Shown here piece by piece: positions 1-7,676 of a stretch of DNA of 64,000 bases. The translations under genes were made by a program, and so were the position numbers. Source of the stretch: Caryophanales bacterium. Its GTDB lineage: Bacteria; Bacillota; Bacilli; Bacillales; Bacillaceae_J. The notes beneath the pieces were generated by a model, which was given only the letters and a program-made list of their open reading frames with translations, made no database searches and was not told the origin of the DNA. The stretch lies in NCBI GenBank assembly GCA_012840465.1, contig DULJ01000085.1:20897-84896 (forward strand). The letters run 5' to 3'. Each line of letters starts with the position of its first letter. Position 1 is the first letter of the stretch.

Positions 1-1
1 A

Positions 2-322
2 ATAGAATTATCAAAAGGTGAAAATATTAATTTTTTAAAAAATGTCTTTTTGAATATGACGCATGAAATTGAGAATAAATTTAATGAAATATTTCATGCA
101 GACGGCGATATCGAACATTTTAAAAAAATAAGCTTGCTTATTAAAAGAGATGATTTGAATGTTGCCAATGAGAAAGAATTATTTCATCTTATGAAAATAG
201 TCATAACGATCACATTACGCAATCTAATTGAAAAATTCGCACAAAATTTAACTGAAAAAGAAGCTATGAATAATTACTTAATTGAAATTGAATTATTGAA
301 AAAAGGATTAAAGAAAATCTAA
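2..322 (+). CDS. C-terminal part of a probable TetR/AcrR-family regulator (5' end outside window)
   Basis: The frame is open from the first complete codon of the window, so the gene begins upstream. The visible 106 residues are helical and charged and end in a leucine- and lysine-rich helix (ELLKKGLKKI), typical of the ligand-binding C-terminal half of TetR-family repressors. The DNA-binding domain is not in view, so the family call is an inference from composition and from the ending. The stop lies about 20 bp before the Spx-like gene, so the two may be co-transcribed. Confidence 0.4.
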   Translation: MELSKGENINFLKNVFLNMTHEIENKFNEIFHADGDIEHFKKISLLIKRDDLNVANEKELFHLMKIVITITLRNLIEKFAQNLTEKEAMNNYLIEIELLKKGLKKI

Positions 323-342
323 GACAGAAGGGATGTTTGTTG

Positions 343-753
343 ATGACTGTAACAATTTATGGGTCCCCGTGTGAGTCGTTTCGAAAGGCGAAAGAATGGT
401 TTGAAAAACATAGTATTCCCTATGTTGAAAGAAATATTTTTAAAAATCCGTTAACAGTCCATGAGCTTCAAGAGGTACTTTCATTAACATCAGAGGGAAC
501 AGATGAAATTATCGCATCTAGATCAAAAATCTATAAAGATCTTGAACTAGATTTTGAGGATCTTTCCCTATTGGAATTATTAAATTTAGTTGAAAGTCAT
601 CCGGGCTTATTGCGAAACCCCATTATTATTGATAATAAAAAAATGGTAATCGGCTATAATGAAGATGATATCCGGAAGTTCCTTCCTAGGAAAGTTCGTA
701 AACGCCAATGGCTACAATTATATACGCAACAATTATCGATGGTGGATGGTTAA
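343..753 (+). CDS. Spx/ArsC-family transcriptional regulator paralog with CxxF instead of CxxC
   Basis: A 136-residue thioredoxin-fold protein of the Spx family, which binds the RNA polymerase alpha C-terminal domain to redirect transcription in thiol stress. The ATG at 343 is chosen over an in-frame TTG at 337 because GAAGGGA lies about 9 bp upstream of it. Family marks are the N-terminal GSPCESFRKAK motif, the SEGTDEII segment (equivalent of the Spx Gly52 region), HPGLLRNPIIID, and a C-terminal GYNEDDIRKFLPRKVR almost identical to Spx. The redox switch is altered: Cys10 is present but residue 13 is Phe, so no intramolecular disulfide can form there. Probably a paralog of the main Spx. ArsC reductase activity is unlikely given the Spx-type C-terminus. 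Confidence 0.85.
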   Translation: MTVTIYGSPCESFRKAKEWFEKHSIPYVERNIFKNPLTVHELQEVLSLTSEGTDEIIASRSKIYKDLELDFEDLSLLELLNLVESHPGLLRNPIIIDNKKMVIGYNEDDIRKFLPRKVRKRQWLQLYTQQLSMVDG

Positions 754-822
754 CATATGTTATTCATCTGCCTTTTTTGTCCGGTTCCAGCGTTTCGATT
801 TGTCACGCAAAAAATCTGGGTG

Positions 823-844
823 CAAATACGCCAAGGCGAATTTG
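823..844. repeat. 22-bp near-palindrome, copy 1
   Basis: The arms are CAAAT-A-CGCC and GGCG-A-ATTTG around a central AA. The same palindrome with a TT centre occurs at 12751-12772. It sits between the spx-like stop and the Lon-like gene. It has no T-run, so it is not an obvious terminator; it is more like a small dispersed palindromic repeat or a protein-binding site. Confidence 0.55.
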
Positions 845-890
845 ATATATGATAGAATTTAGAAAAGAACGGTAAAGTGAGGGGTTAAAT

Positions 891-3320
891 ATGAACATAC
901 AAGAATACGAAAATGTTTTATCAATTCATCGGGTACCTGCATCAAAGCTTCGTTCTGAGTTTGAATCAGAAAATTTTTCATTTGAGACAACAGATGATCT
1001 TGAAAAACTGCCCAATGAAATGATTGGGCAGAACCGTGCTGAAAAGGCAATGAATTTTGGACTGACCGTAGAACAATCAGACTACAACTTGTTCGTTGTT
1101 GGTCCTGCAGGTACTGGCAGGATGACGTACACCTTAGATAGTGTTAAAAAGGTTGCGAAGCTACGAGAAGTGCCTACTGATTGGTGCTACGTCTATAACT
1201 TTGAAAATCCAGATATGCCACTAGTAATCTCTTTTCCAGCTGGGATGGGTCAAAAATTCCAACGGGAAATTGAAGTTTTATTAATTGATATAGAACGACT
1301 CATTCGCTCCGCTTTTACAAGTGAAGTATTTGAAAAAGAGAAACGGAGAATACTAGATGAATTTCGGGATGAAATCGAAGAGCTTTGGGAACAGACGGAT
1401 GCCTATGCACTTGATAATCAAATCAAAATAGAACGGACACCTACAGGAATTGAAACAATCCCGCTCCTTTTTGGCCGTCCGGTGGAAATAAAAGAGTTTG
1501 AACAACTAGCTGACACGAACAAAAAGATGATTAAGGATAGAGAAAATCTAGTTGAGAATAAAATCGATGAAACCATCTATCAAATCCTAAAAATAGAAGA
1601 CCAATTAAGAAAAAAGGTAAATCAATTTATGATGGAAACAGCTGCTAATGCCATTCAGGAGCTTTTTCAACCATTAAGAGAAACTTATAAAGAAAATAAA
1701 AAAGTTCTTGAATACCTTGAAGCCTATTTTCATGATGTCGTTACTCACTTTTCATTTTTTATCGAGGACAAGCCAGAAGATGAGCAGCAAAATATTATGA
1801 ATGCACTGATGGGGTCTAAAGAACAATACCTTCGTCGCTACACGATCAATTTATTTGTCAGCCAAAGAAACTTAAATGGGGCACCAATCATTTATGAAAC
1901 AAATCCAACCTACCATAATTTATTCGGAAAGGTTGAATACCATGGTTCATTGGGAAGTTGGGACACAGACTTCACCTTAGTGAAACCGGGAGCACTGCAT
2001 CTCGCCAATGGTGGTTACTTAATCCTCCAAGCTACAGAACTCTTGCAACATCCGAATGCTTGGATTCGTCTAAAAAGAGCCCTGCAAACGGGTAGTATTC
2101 AGATTGAGAATTTAAATGAGGATAATGGTTTAATTCCAACAAGTGGAATTAAACCAGAGCCGATTCCGTTGAATCTGAAAGTTATTATTATTGGCTCCTA
2201 TTATCTTTATGATTTTCTAGCAGAATTCGATGAGGACTTTCATAAGCTTTTCAAAGTAAAAGTGGAATTTGTGACACTAATGGACAAGGATCAAGAAAAC
2301 AGCTGGAAAATGGCCCGTTTTGTGAAAAAATTCGTGGACCAAGAAGGGTTGCTCCCATTCCATCGCAGGGCAATTGCAAAGGTGATTGATTACAGTTCCC
2401 GCTTAGTTGATGAACAATCAAAGCTATCAACAAATTTTCACGAAATCACAAAGGTTTTAGTTGAATCTAGTTATTGGGCAAAGGTGGATAATGAATCTAT
2501 TGTTGATGGCCAACACGTCGGAAAAGCGCTATCCGAGAAAGCACTTCGCTCCAATCATGTAACAGAACAGTACCGGGAAATGATTAATAATGGCACGATT
2601 ATGGTTGAAACAGATGATTCGCGGATCGGGCAAATTAATGGTCTTGCTGTTCTAGGTACGAGGGATTCGGTATTTGGAATTCCAACGAAAATTACGGCTC
2701 AAACCTTTGTTGGAAAGAGCGGGATTATGAATATTGAAAGAGAGGCTGCTTTGAGTGGTCAAATTCATAATAAAGGTATGATGATTTTAACCGGCTTCCT
2801 TTCCGGTGAATTTGCAAAAAATCGCCCAATTCCATTATCAGCAAGCATCACCTTTGAACAAACGTATTCAACAATTGATGGTGATAGTGCCTCCAGTACG
2901 GAATTGTATGTCTTGTTATCTTCGCTCGCCGATGTGCCAATTAATCAAGGCATCGCAGTTACGGGATCAGTAAACCAATGGGGAGAAATCCAATCCATCG
3001 GTGGCGTAAATGAAAAAATCGAGGGCTTTTACCATATTTGTAAAGAGAGAGGCCTAACAGGCAAACAAGGTGTTATCATTCCAAAGCAAAATGTTCAAAA
3101 TTTAATGCTTGAAGATGATGTTGTTGAAGCAGTCAAACAGGATCAGTTCCATATTTGGGCAGTCAGCCATATTGCGGAAGGTATTGAAATATTAACGGGA
3201 ATTAGTGCAGGAAATGTTCGAAACGAAAAAGGAAAATATCCTGCAAACACTATTTTTGCAAAAGTTGAAGAACGTTTCAACAAAATGTATGAGTCAACGA
3301 AAAAAATAAAGAATGTATAA
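891..3320 (+). CDS. Lon-like protease of the YcbZ/AAA_32 type
   Basis: An 809-residue cytoplasmic protein combining a degenerate AAA+ domain with a C-terminal Lon-type peptidase domain, as in E. coli YcbZ. The P-loop region GPAGTGRM (residues 71-78) has Arg where the Walker A lysine should be, which is usual in this family. The peptidase dyad is visible: Ser666 in DGDSASS and Lys709 in GGVNEK, 43 residues apart, the same spacing as Ser679/Lys722 of E. coli Lon. The middle (about 130-300) is coiled-coil-like. The ATG at 891 has a GTGAGGGG ribosome site. The N-terminal Lon substrate domain is absent. Target unknown; a role in protein quality control is inferred. Confidence 0.9.
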   Translation: MNIQEYENVLSIHRVPASKLRSEFESENFSFETTDDLEKLPNEMIGQNRAEKAMNFGLTVEQSDYNLFVVGPAGTGRMTYTLDSVKKVAKLREVPTDWCYVYNFENPDMPLVISFPAGMGQKFQREIEVLLIDIERLIRSAFTSEVFEKEKRRILDEFRDEIEELWEQTDAYALDNQIKIERTPTGIETIPLLFGRPVEIKEFEQLADTNKKMIKDRENLVENKIDETIYQILKIEDQLRKKVNQFMMETAANAIQELFQPLRETYKENKKVLEYLEAYFHDVVTHFSFFIEDKPEDEQQNIMNALMGSKEQYLRRYTINLFVSQRNLNGAPIIYETNPTYHNLFGKVEYHGSLGSWDTDFTLVKPGALHLANGGYLILQATELLQHPNAWIRLKRALQTGSIQIENLNEDNGLIPTSGIKPEPIPLNLKVIIIGSYYLYDFLAEFDEDFHKLFKVKVEFVTLMDKDQENSWKMARFVKKFVDQEGLLPFHRRAIAKVIDYSSRLVDEQSKLSTNFHEITKVLVESSYWAKVDNESIVDGQHVGKALSEKALRSNHVTEQYREMINNGTIMVETDDSRIGQINGLAVLGTRDSVFGIPTKITAQTFVGKSGIMNIEREAALSGQIHNKGMMILTGFLSGEFAKNRPIPLSASITFEQTYSTIDGDSASSTELYVLLSSLADVPINQGIAVTGSVNQWGEIQSIGGVNEKIEGFYHICKERGLTGKQGVIIPKQNVQNLMLEDDVVEAVKQDQFHIWAVSHIAEGIEILTGISAGNVRNEKGKYPANTIFAKVEERFNKMYESTKKIKNV

Positions 3321-3325
3321 TGTGG

Positions 3326-3356
3326 GTTACGGGGGGCGTATGAGCGCCCCCGTAAC
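3326..3356. terminator. Very strong GC hairpin between convergent transcription units
   Basis: GTTACGGGGGGCG pairs with CGCCCCCGTAAC across a 6-nt loop. It lies 6 bp after the Lon-like gene and 6 bp after the yedF stop on the other strand, so it can end both. There is no clear T-run on either side, so efficiency is uncertain. Confidence 0.6.
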
Positions 3357-3361
3357 GAAAT

Positions 3362-3604
3362 CTATTTAGTTACGCGAATATAAAAATATAAATCAGTTCC
3401 TTGTTTTTCCGGTTCGGTTATCAATTCATACCCATGCTTAACAACTTCCTCGGGCACACTGATGAAAGATTGAGGACAATCAGCGATCACTTGTAGTGTT
3501 TCACCAGTTTTCATTGTTTGTAACGCATCCAGCGTATACATGACTGGGTATGGTCAAGGTTCTCCACGGATATCTAATACAAAGTCTATTGCTTCTTCGT
3601 TCAT
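3362..3604 (-). CDS. yedF: YedF/TusA-family sulfur (selenium) carrier with in-frame TGA at the catalytic Cys: candidate selenoprotein
   Basis: Reading from ATG at 3604 through one TGA (3556-3554, codon 17) to TAG at 3364-3362 gives 80 residues, the usual TusA-family length. Around the TGA the protein reads LDIRGEP-[TGA]-PYPV, followed by DCPQSF and HGY blocks that closely match E. coli YedF (recalled as LDMVGEPCPYP, DCPQS, HGY). The TGA therefore replaces exactly the catalytic Cys of the CPxP motif, and the frame is otherwise undamaged. The ribosome site GGAGGGTG is 7 bp upstream. It follows yedE after a 22-bp gap. TusA-type proteins carry activated sulfur on that Cys; a selenocysteine here is the favoured reading. 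The alternatives are a recent point mutation, TGA read as another amino acid, or a sequencing error. Confidence 0.8.
3520..3539 (-). promoter_or_regulatory. Candidate bacterial SECIS hairpin downstream of the yedF TGA
   Basis: On the minus-strand transcript, 14 nt after the TGA, GUA-(bulged U)-ACGC pairs with GCGU-UAC, giving 7 bp with one bulged U and an apical loop UGGAU. The loop begins 22 nt after the TGA and has G at its second and third positions. As I recall the bacterial SECIS model, it asks for an apical loop 16-37 nt after UGA with a G among its first two bases, so this fits. An alternative hairpin CCAGU/GCUGG (3547-3529) competes. The fold was drawn by eye. Confidence 0.45.
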
Positions 3605-3626
3605 ATTTTTTCACCCTCCATATAAA

Positions 3627-4874
3627 TTATTGTTTAATAGCAGGTTTGACAATGTAAGTTTCTTTTGGGGCGGGGGTTTTCAACCCTTTTCCATAACGAT
3701 AATGCTTTTCCCACCAATTGGATAATAAAAACCATGCAACAAGCAAGCCCATTGTTCCAAACAGCGCCTGATAAGGTCCCCATACCTCAATTAAATTCAA
3801 TTTAGGCCATCCTTCTGTTAAAACGCTGTAAAAACCAAGGTGATCCCAGGCGTATGCAAGTACTGTTGCACCAACAATATTCCCAAAACCGACAACCCAA
3901 AAGAGAACCTGACCTTCCATTGCACGGTACATCCAACCGGTTTCACAACCCCCAGCAAGAACGATACCAAGTCCAAATAAAAGACCACCAATAAAAGTAC
4001 TTGGTGCTGCTGGTTTAATAACAGCTTCCATTCCAGATTGAAGAAAGATAAATGTAAGCATTACACTTATGCCAATTCCTACAGCTAATGCTTTGGTCAT
4101 AGTGGCACGTCCGCTGACCCATAAATCACGAAATGCAGAGGTAAAACAAATTTGCCCTCTTTCTATAAGAATACCAAATCCAGCTCCAAATACCGCTGCA
4201 GTAGCTAATAACGCTTTACCATTTGCAACATATGAAACTAGTATAATAGCAAAAATGAAGGCAATGCCAATCCCAAGATAAACTTGAATATTACTATTTT
4301 TGACCTGTTTTGGTACGGCTTTACTTAAAGTTGGTTTCTTTCTTTGAAGATTGGGCTTTCCACGCCACCATGTTGTATTAATCACTTTTACTCCTAAGTA
4401 TGTTCCAATGCCAGTTGTCACCATGAAAATCCATGAGTGGAAAGAAAACTGTGGGATTCCTGTGAAAAATGCTGCTAAATTACAGCCTAAGGCCAAACGT
4501 GCACCAAATCCGGCAATAAGTCCACCAATGAAAGCTTGAACTAGACGCCGTTTTTGTTGTGGAACACGAATTTTAAAACTTTTGCCTAGCAAAACGGTAA
4601 TTAAGGCACCCGCAAACATTCCAATGATAATCCAACCATCGGTGCGGGTAAAGGTTGTTCCGTTCATGGTGACAAGATTAAAATAAGCCCAATCAGAAAT
4701 ATCGACACCGAAAAATTGAAGTAAATGGCCACCGAATCGGGTAAACTCACCTGTTACTGCCCATACAGTTCCGGTCAATGCAAAATATAAAGCACTAAGT
4801 ACCCCAGCTAATCCAACTGCAACATAAGGATTCCAGTAATTCACAAAGACTTTCTTATAAAATGATTTAAACAC
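3627..4874 (-). CDS. yedE: YedE-family membrane transporter (putative selenium or thiosulfate-type sulfur uptake)
   Basis: A 415-residue integral membrane protein made of two YeeE/YedE-type halves. The segment GGLIAGFGARLALGCNLAAF and the following FFTGIPQFSFH correspond closely to E. coli YedE. Conserved membrane cysteines are visible in LALGCN, GQICFTSAFRDLW and AGGCETGWM; in the related YeeE such cysteines relay thiosulfate. Comparative genomics has proposed YedE as a selenium transporter. GTG start at 4874 with AAGGAG about 10 bp upstream. It is the first gene of a two-gene unit with yedF, and that partner's TGA codon strengthens the selenium reading. Substrate remains inferred. Confidence 0.85.
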   Translation of the reverse strand: MFKSFYKKVFVNYWNPYVAVGLAGVLSALYFALTGTVWAVTGEFTRFGGHLLQFFGVDISDWAYFNLVTMNGTTFTRTDGWIIIGMFAGALITVLLGKSFKIRVPQQKRRLVQAFIGGLIAGFGARLALGCNLAAFFTGIPQFSFHSWIFMVTTGIGTYLGVKVINTTWWRGKPNLQRKKPTLSKAVPKQVKNSNIQVYLGIGIAFIFAIILVSYVANGKALLATAAVFGAGFGILIERGQICFTSAFRDLWVSGRATMTKALAVGIGISVMLTFIFLQSGMEAVIKPAAPSTFIGGLLFGLGIVLAGGCETGWMYRAMEGQVLFWVVGFGNIVGATVLAYAWDHLGFYSVLTEGWPKLNLIEVWGPYQALFGTMGLLVAWFLLSNWWEKHYRYGKGLKTPAPKETYIVKPAIKQ

Positions 4875-5065
4875 TACGTTATCACTCCTTACTCATTTCT
4901 AAATCTTAATCCAATTCCATGTGTATTAACATATCTTATAATTATAATTAATAATTTTTATTTGTCGATAAAAATGCACTGTGTTATGGGCCAGAGTTCC
5001 CGACTCGTGACCCACATTGTCCAATAATTACCCACTATTCCTCTTTTTGAATAACCTTTATGATA

Positions 5066-5095
5066 TTGTTTTATATGATATTATAGTGTTATACT
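5066..5095 (+). promoter_or_regulatory. Probable sigma-A promoter for the amino-acid ABC importer
   Basis: TTGTTT (5066-5071) and TATACT (5090-5095) are separated by 18 bp, about 60 bp upstream of the binding-protein ATG. No riboswitch-like fold was recognised in this leader. Confidence 0.45.
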
Positions 5096-5155
5096 ATGGT
5101 AGTGTACTAAAGTGAAATAATAAAAAATAAAAATAAAAAAGGTGGTTTACTGAAT

Positions 5156-5977
5156 ATGAAGCGTTTTGCCTCTATTATTCTAGTAATGGCAGCAGTATTT
5201 TTGTTTGTTACAGGTTGCTCCTCCAACTCAGGTTCAACTACTGATAAGAAAGAGGGGACTCCAACTCAAGGCACTTCTGAAACAGAAAGCAAACCATTGG
5301 TAATCGGTATTGATGATAAGTTTGCACCAATGGGATTCCGTGATGAGAAAAATGAAATCGTTGGTTTTGATATTGACATGGCAAAAGCAGCAGCTGAAAA
5401 AATGGGGCTAGAAGCAAAGTTCCAGCCAATTGATTGGAAAACAAAAGAATCTGAGCTTAGCAGTGGACGTATTGACTTAATTTGGAACGGATACACTATA
5501 ACTGATGAGCGTAAAGAGAAGGTTCTTTTCACAAAGCCTTATTTAGCAAACGCACAGGTTGTTGTTACCTTAGCTGATTCAGCTATTACAAAATTAAATG
5601 ACCTAGAAGGTAAAGTAGTTGGACTTCAATCACTTTCATCTGCGTCTGATGCATTAAGTGTAAACCCAATTGCAGAAAAAATTAAGACAGTGACCGAGTT
5701 TGCTGATAATGTACTAGCATTGAATGATTTAAGAAGTGGACGTTTGGATGCAGTTGTTATTGATGAAGTTGTAATTGATTATTACATGGCTGAACAAGAG
5801 GGTATATTTAAAGTACTTGATGAAACGCTAGAACCTGAAGAATACGGAATCGGTGTGAAAAAAGGAAATGAAGAGCTTTTAGAGAAACTTCAAAAAGCAC
5901 TTGATGAAATGAACGAAGATGGTACAGCAGCAGAAATCTCAACAAAATGGTTTGGTGAGGATAAAGTATTAAAGTAA
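5156..5977 (+). CDS. Polar amino-acid ABC transporter substrate-binding lipoprotein
   Basis: A 273-residue SBP_bac_3 family protein that captures an amino acid outside the membrane. The signal peptide ends in a lipobox with Cys21 (VTGC), then a Ser/Thr-rich linker, then the two-lobed domain from about residue 45 (KPLVIGIDDKFAPMGF). The GRIDLIWNGYTITDERKEKVLF block is the family's ligand-pocket signature and GRLDAVVIDEVV is its C-lobe counterpart. It is the first gene of a binding protein-permease-ATPase unit. Substrate is not determinable; cystine/glutamine/arginine-type systems all look similar. A strong hairpin follows it and could set a higher level of binding protein than of the membrane parts. 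Confidence 0.88.
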   Translation: MKRFASIILVMAAVFLFVTGCSSNSGSTTDKKEGTPTQGTSETESKPLVIGIDDKFAPMGFRDEKNEIVGFDIDMAKAAAEKMGLEAKFQPIDWKTKESELSSGRIDLIWNGYTITDERKEKVLFTKPYLANAQVVVTLADSAITKLNDLEGKVVGLQSLSSASDALSVNPIAEKIKTVTEFADNVLALNDLRSGRLDAVVIDEVVIDYYMAEQEGIFKVLDETLEPEEYGIGVKKGNEELLEKLQKALDEMNEDGTAAEISTKWFGEDKVLK

Positions 5978-6008
5978 TAATGGAATTAACTTTATTAATA
6001 AATAGTAA

Positions 6009-6062
6009 AAAGGGTAGTCTCGAAAGTGCCAGGCACCGTACCTCTGAGACTGCCCTTTTTTT
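6009..6062 (+). terminator. Intra-operon terminator/attenuator hairpin
   Basis: AAGGG-T-AGTCTC pairs with GAGACT-GCCCTT and is followed by six T residues, only 13 bp before the permease ATG. The loop contains a GTGCCAGGCACC palindrome related to short repeats elsewhere in the window. Partial termination here would make the binding protein in excess, as is common for such importers. Confidence 0.7.
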
Positions 6063-6074
6063 GGAGGAACACAC

Positions 6075-6734
6075 ATGTCTTTAGATTATTTAATCACAAT
6101 CCTAAAGCCAATGCTCGAAGGGGCACAAATGACAGTGCTATTGTTTTTTATTGCTATTGTTACTTCAATCCCGCTTGGGTTTGGTTTAACATTAGCTGTA
6201 AAAAGCAGATTCAAGCCGGTGTCATGGCTGGCCCATACCTATATTTACGTTATGCGCGGAACACCGCTCTTGCTTCAGCTTTTACTAATTTGCTTCGGAC
6301 TTCCCATGCTCCCTGTAGTTGGTGAATATTTAGTATTAGATCGGTTCGTGGCTGCATGTTTAGGCTTTATTTTAAACTATGCTGCCTATTTTGCAGAAAT
6401 ATTCCGTGGTGGTCTACTTGCTATCGATAAGGGCCAATATGAAGCGGCACAAGTTCTTGGATTGAATAAATGGCAGACAACAACCCGGATTATTATGCCG
6501 CAAATGTTCCGGATTGCCCTCCCTGCAGTAGCAAATGAATCCGTGACACTTGTTAAGGATACAGCGCTTTTATATGCGGTCGCGGTACCGGAACTGCTGC
6601 ACTTTGCTCAGACTGCAGTAAATCGTGATTTTACAATCGTTCCATTCTTCGTGGCTGGTATCATTTATTTAATTATGACACTACTATTAACATTGTTCTT
6701 TAAATGGCTTGAAAAACGGTTTAAGTTTGAATAG
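6075..6734 (+). CDS. Amino-acid ABC transporter permease
   Basis: A 219-residue HisM-type permease with about five membrane helices. The EAA loop that docks on the ATPase is clear (YEAAQVLGLNKWQTTTRIIMPQ region, about 121-142), and MRGTPLLLQLLL is the family's N-terminal signature. The ribosome site GGAGG lies 6 bp upstream, inside the 3' flank of the terminator. A single permease gene implies a homodimeric channel. The ATPase starts about 15 bp downstream. Confidence 0.9.
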   Translation: MSLDYLITILKPMLEGAQMTVLLFFIAIVTSIPLGFGLTLAVKSRFKPVSWLAHTYIYVMRGTPLLLQLLLICFGLPMLPVVGEYLVLDRFVAACLGFILNYAAYFAEIFRGGLLAIDKGQYEAAQVLGLNKWQTTTRIIMPQMFRIALPAVANESVTLVKDTALLYAVAVPELLHFAQTAVNRDFTIVPFFVAGIIYLIMTLLLTLFFKWLEKRFKFE

Positions 6735-6749
6735 GGAGGGGTGGCATCT

Positions 6750-7496
6750 ATGGCAATCATTGAAGTATCCAACCTCAAAAAGTCGTATGGCACTTTGGAA
6801 GTACTAAAACAAATTACTTTTGATGTAAATAAAAATGATGTGGTAGCCGTAATTGGTCCTTCAGGTTCAGGAAAAAGTACAATGCTTCGTAGTCTTGTAC
6901 ATCTTGAGGAAATTAACGGCGGAAGCATATGTGTGGATGGGGACTATTTAGTAAAAGACGGTCAATATTCAAGCCCTCAAGAACTAAAAAGAATTTCAGC
7001 CAAAATGGGAATGGTCTTTCAACATTTTAATTTATTCCCCCATTTAACGGTTATTGAAAATTTAGAAATGGCTCCGCGTTTGTTAAAAAAAGAATCCGTT
7101 CAAGATATTCAAAAGAGCAGTGCGGAGTTATTAGAGAAAATTGGTTTAACAAATTGGTCTAGGGCCTATCCGGCGAGACTTTCCGGCGGTCAAAAACAAA
7201 GGGTGGCGATCGCCCGGGCGCTAATGATGAACCCTGATATTCTATTGTTTGACGAGCCAACTTCCGCTTTAGACCCGGAATTAACAGGAGAGGTTCTTCA
7301 AGTCATGAAGGATCTGGCGAAAGAGCATATGACGATGATCGTTGTGACGCATGAAATGGGATTCGCAAAAGAGGTAGCAAACCGCGTTGTTTTCATGGAT
7401 AATGGCGAAATTGTTGAATCCGCCCATCCAACGGAATTATTTGAAAATCCTAAACATGAAAGAACAAAAGCGTTTTTAAACCGTAGTTTGAAATAG
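6750..7496 (+). CDS. Amino-acid ABC transporter ATP-binding protein
   Basis: A 248-residue GlnQ-type ATPase. Walker [11 protein letters not shown]-loop region [12 protein letters not shown], signature [15 protein letters not shown], Walker [15 protein letters not shown] and switch histidine in VTHEM are all present, so it should be active. The ATG at 6750 is preferred to the GTG at 6741 because AGGGAGGG (6733-6740) abuts the GTG but is 9 bp from the ATG. Last gene of the importer unit; a dispersed repeat follows. Confidence 0.92.
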   Translation: MAIIEVSNLKKSYGTLEVLKQITFDVNKNDVVAVIGPSGSGKSTMLRSLVHLEEINGGSICVDGDYLVKDGQYSSPQELKRISAKMGMVFQHFNLFPHLTVIENLEMAPRLLKKESVQDIQKSSAELLEKIGLTNWSRAYPARLSGGQKQRVAIARALMMNPDILLFDEPTSALDPELTGEVLQVMKDLAKEHMTMIVVTHEMGFAKEVANRVVFMDNGEIVESAHPTELFENPKHERTKAFLNRSLK

Positions 7497-7524
7497 AATG
7501 ACTAAGAAAGGGCTGGAGTTTATT

Positions 7525-7676
7525 TGTCTAGCTCCAGCGCCTATCGCCTAGCAAACTTCAGGTCTCCTCCCTACGATAAGTCAACTAAGAATTGCTTACG
7601 CAATTCAAGTTTCCTTTATCTCAGTCGAAGAACCTCCAGTTTGTACGGCGATGGTCAAGGCGCTTGCGCTTTTCTT
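7525..7676. repeat. ~150-bp structured repeat, full copy A
   Basis: Begins TGTCTAGCTCCAGCG, contains CCTCCCTACGATAAGTCAAC and GTTTCCTTTATCTCAGTCGA, and ends in a GGCGCTTGCGCTTTTC tail. The same blocks in the same order occur at 43094-43243 and 55423-55570. The ends are partly complementary (CAGCGCC versus GGCGCTT), so the unit can fold on itself. Lies between two convergent genes and touches the desR stop codon. Confidence 0.75.

Noticed and set aside
3362..3604. yedF as a simple pseudogene
   Set aside because: Only one codon is affected, it is exactly the catalytic Cys, the rest is intact and a SECIS-like hairpin follows. A decayed gene would show scattered damage. Kept as a fallback if Sec genes are absent.
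3540..3725. Plus-strand ORF of 61 codons across the yedF/yedE junction
   Set aside because: No ribosome site; it is the antisense shadow of yedF and the end of yedE, which match known families.
5000..5155. Riboswitch (SAM, T-box) upstream of the amino-acid importer
   Set aside because: No S-box or T-box core motifs could be found; only a plain promoter is visible.
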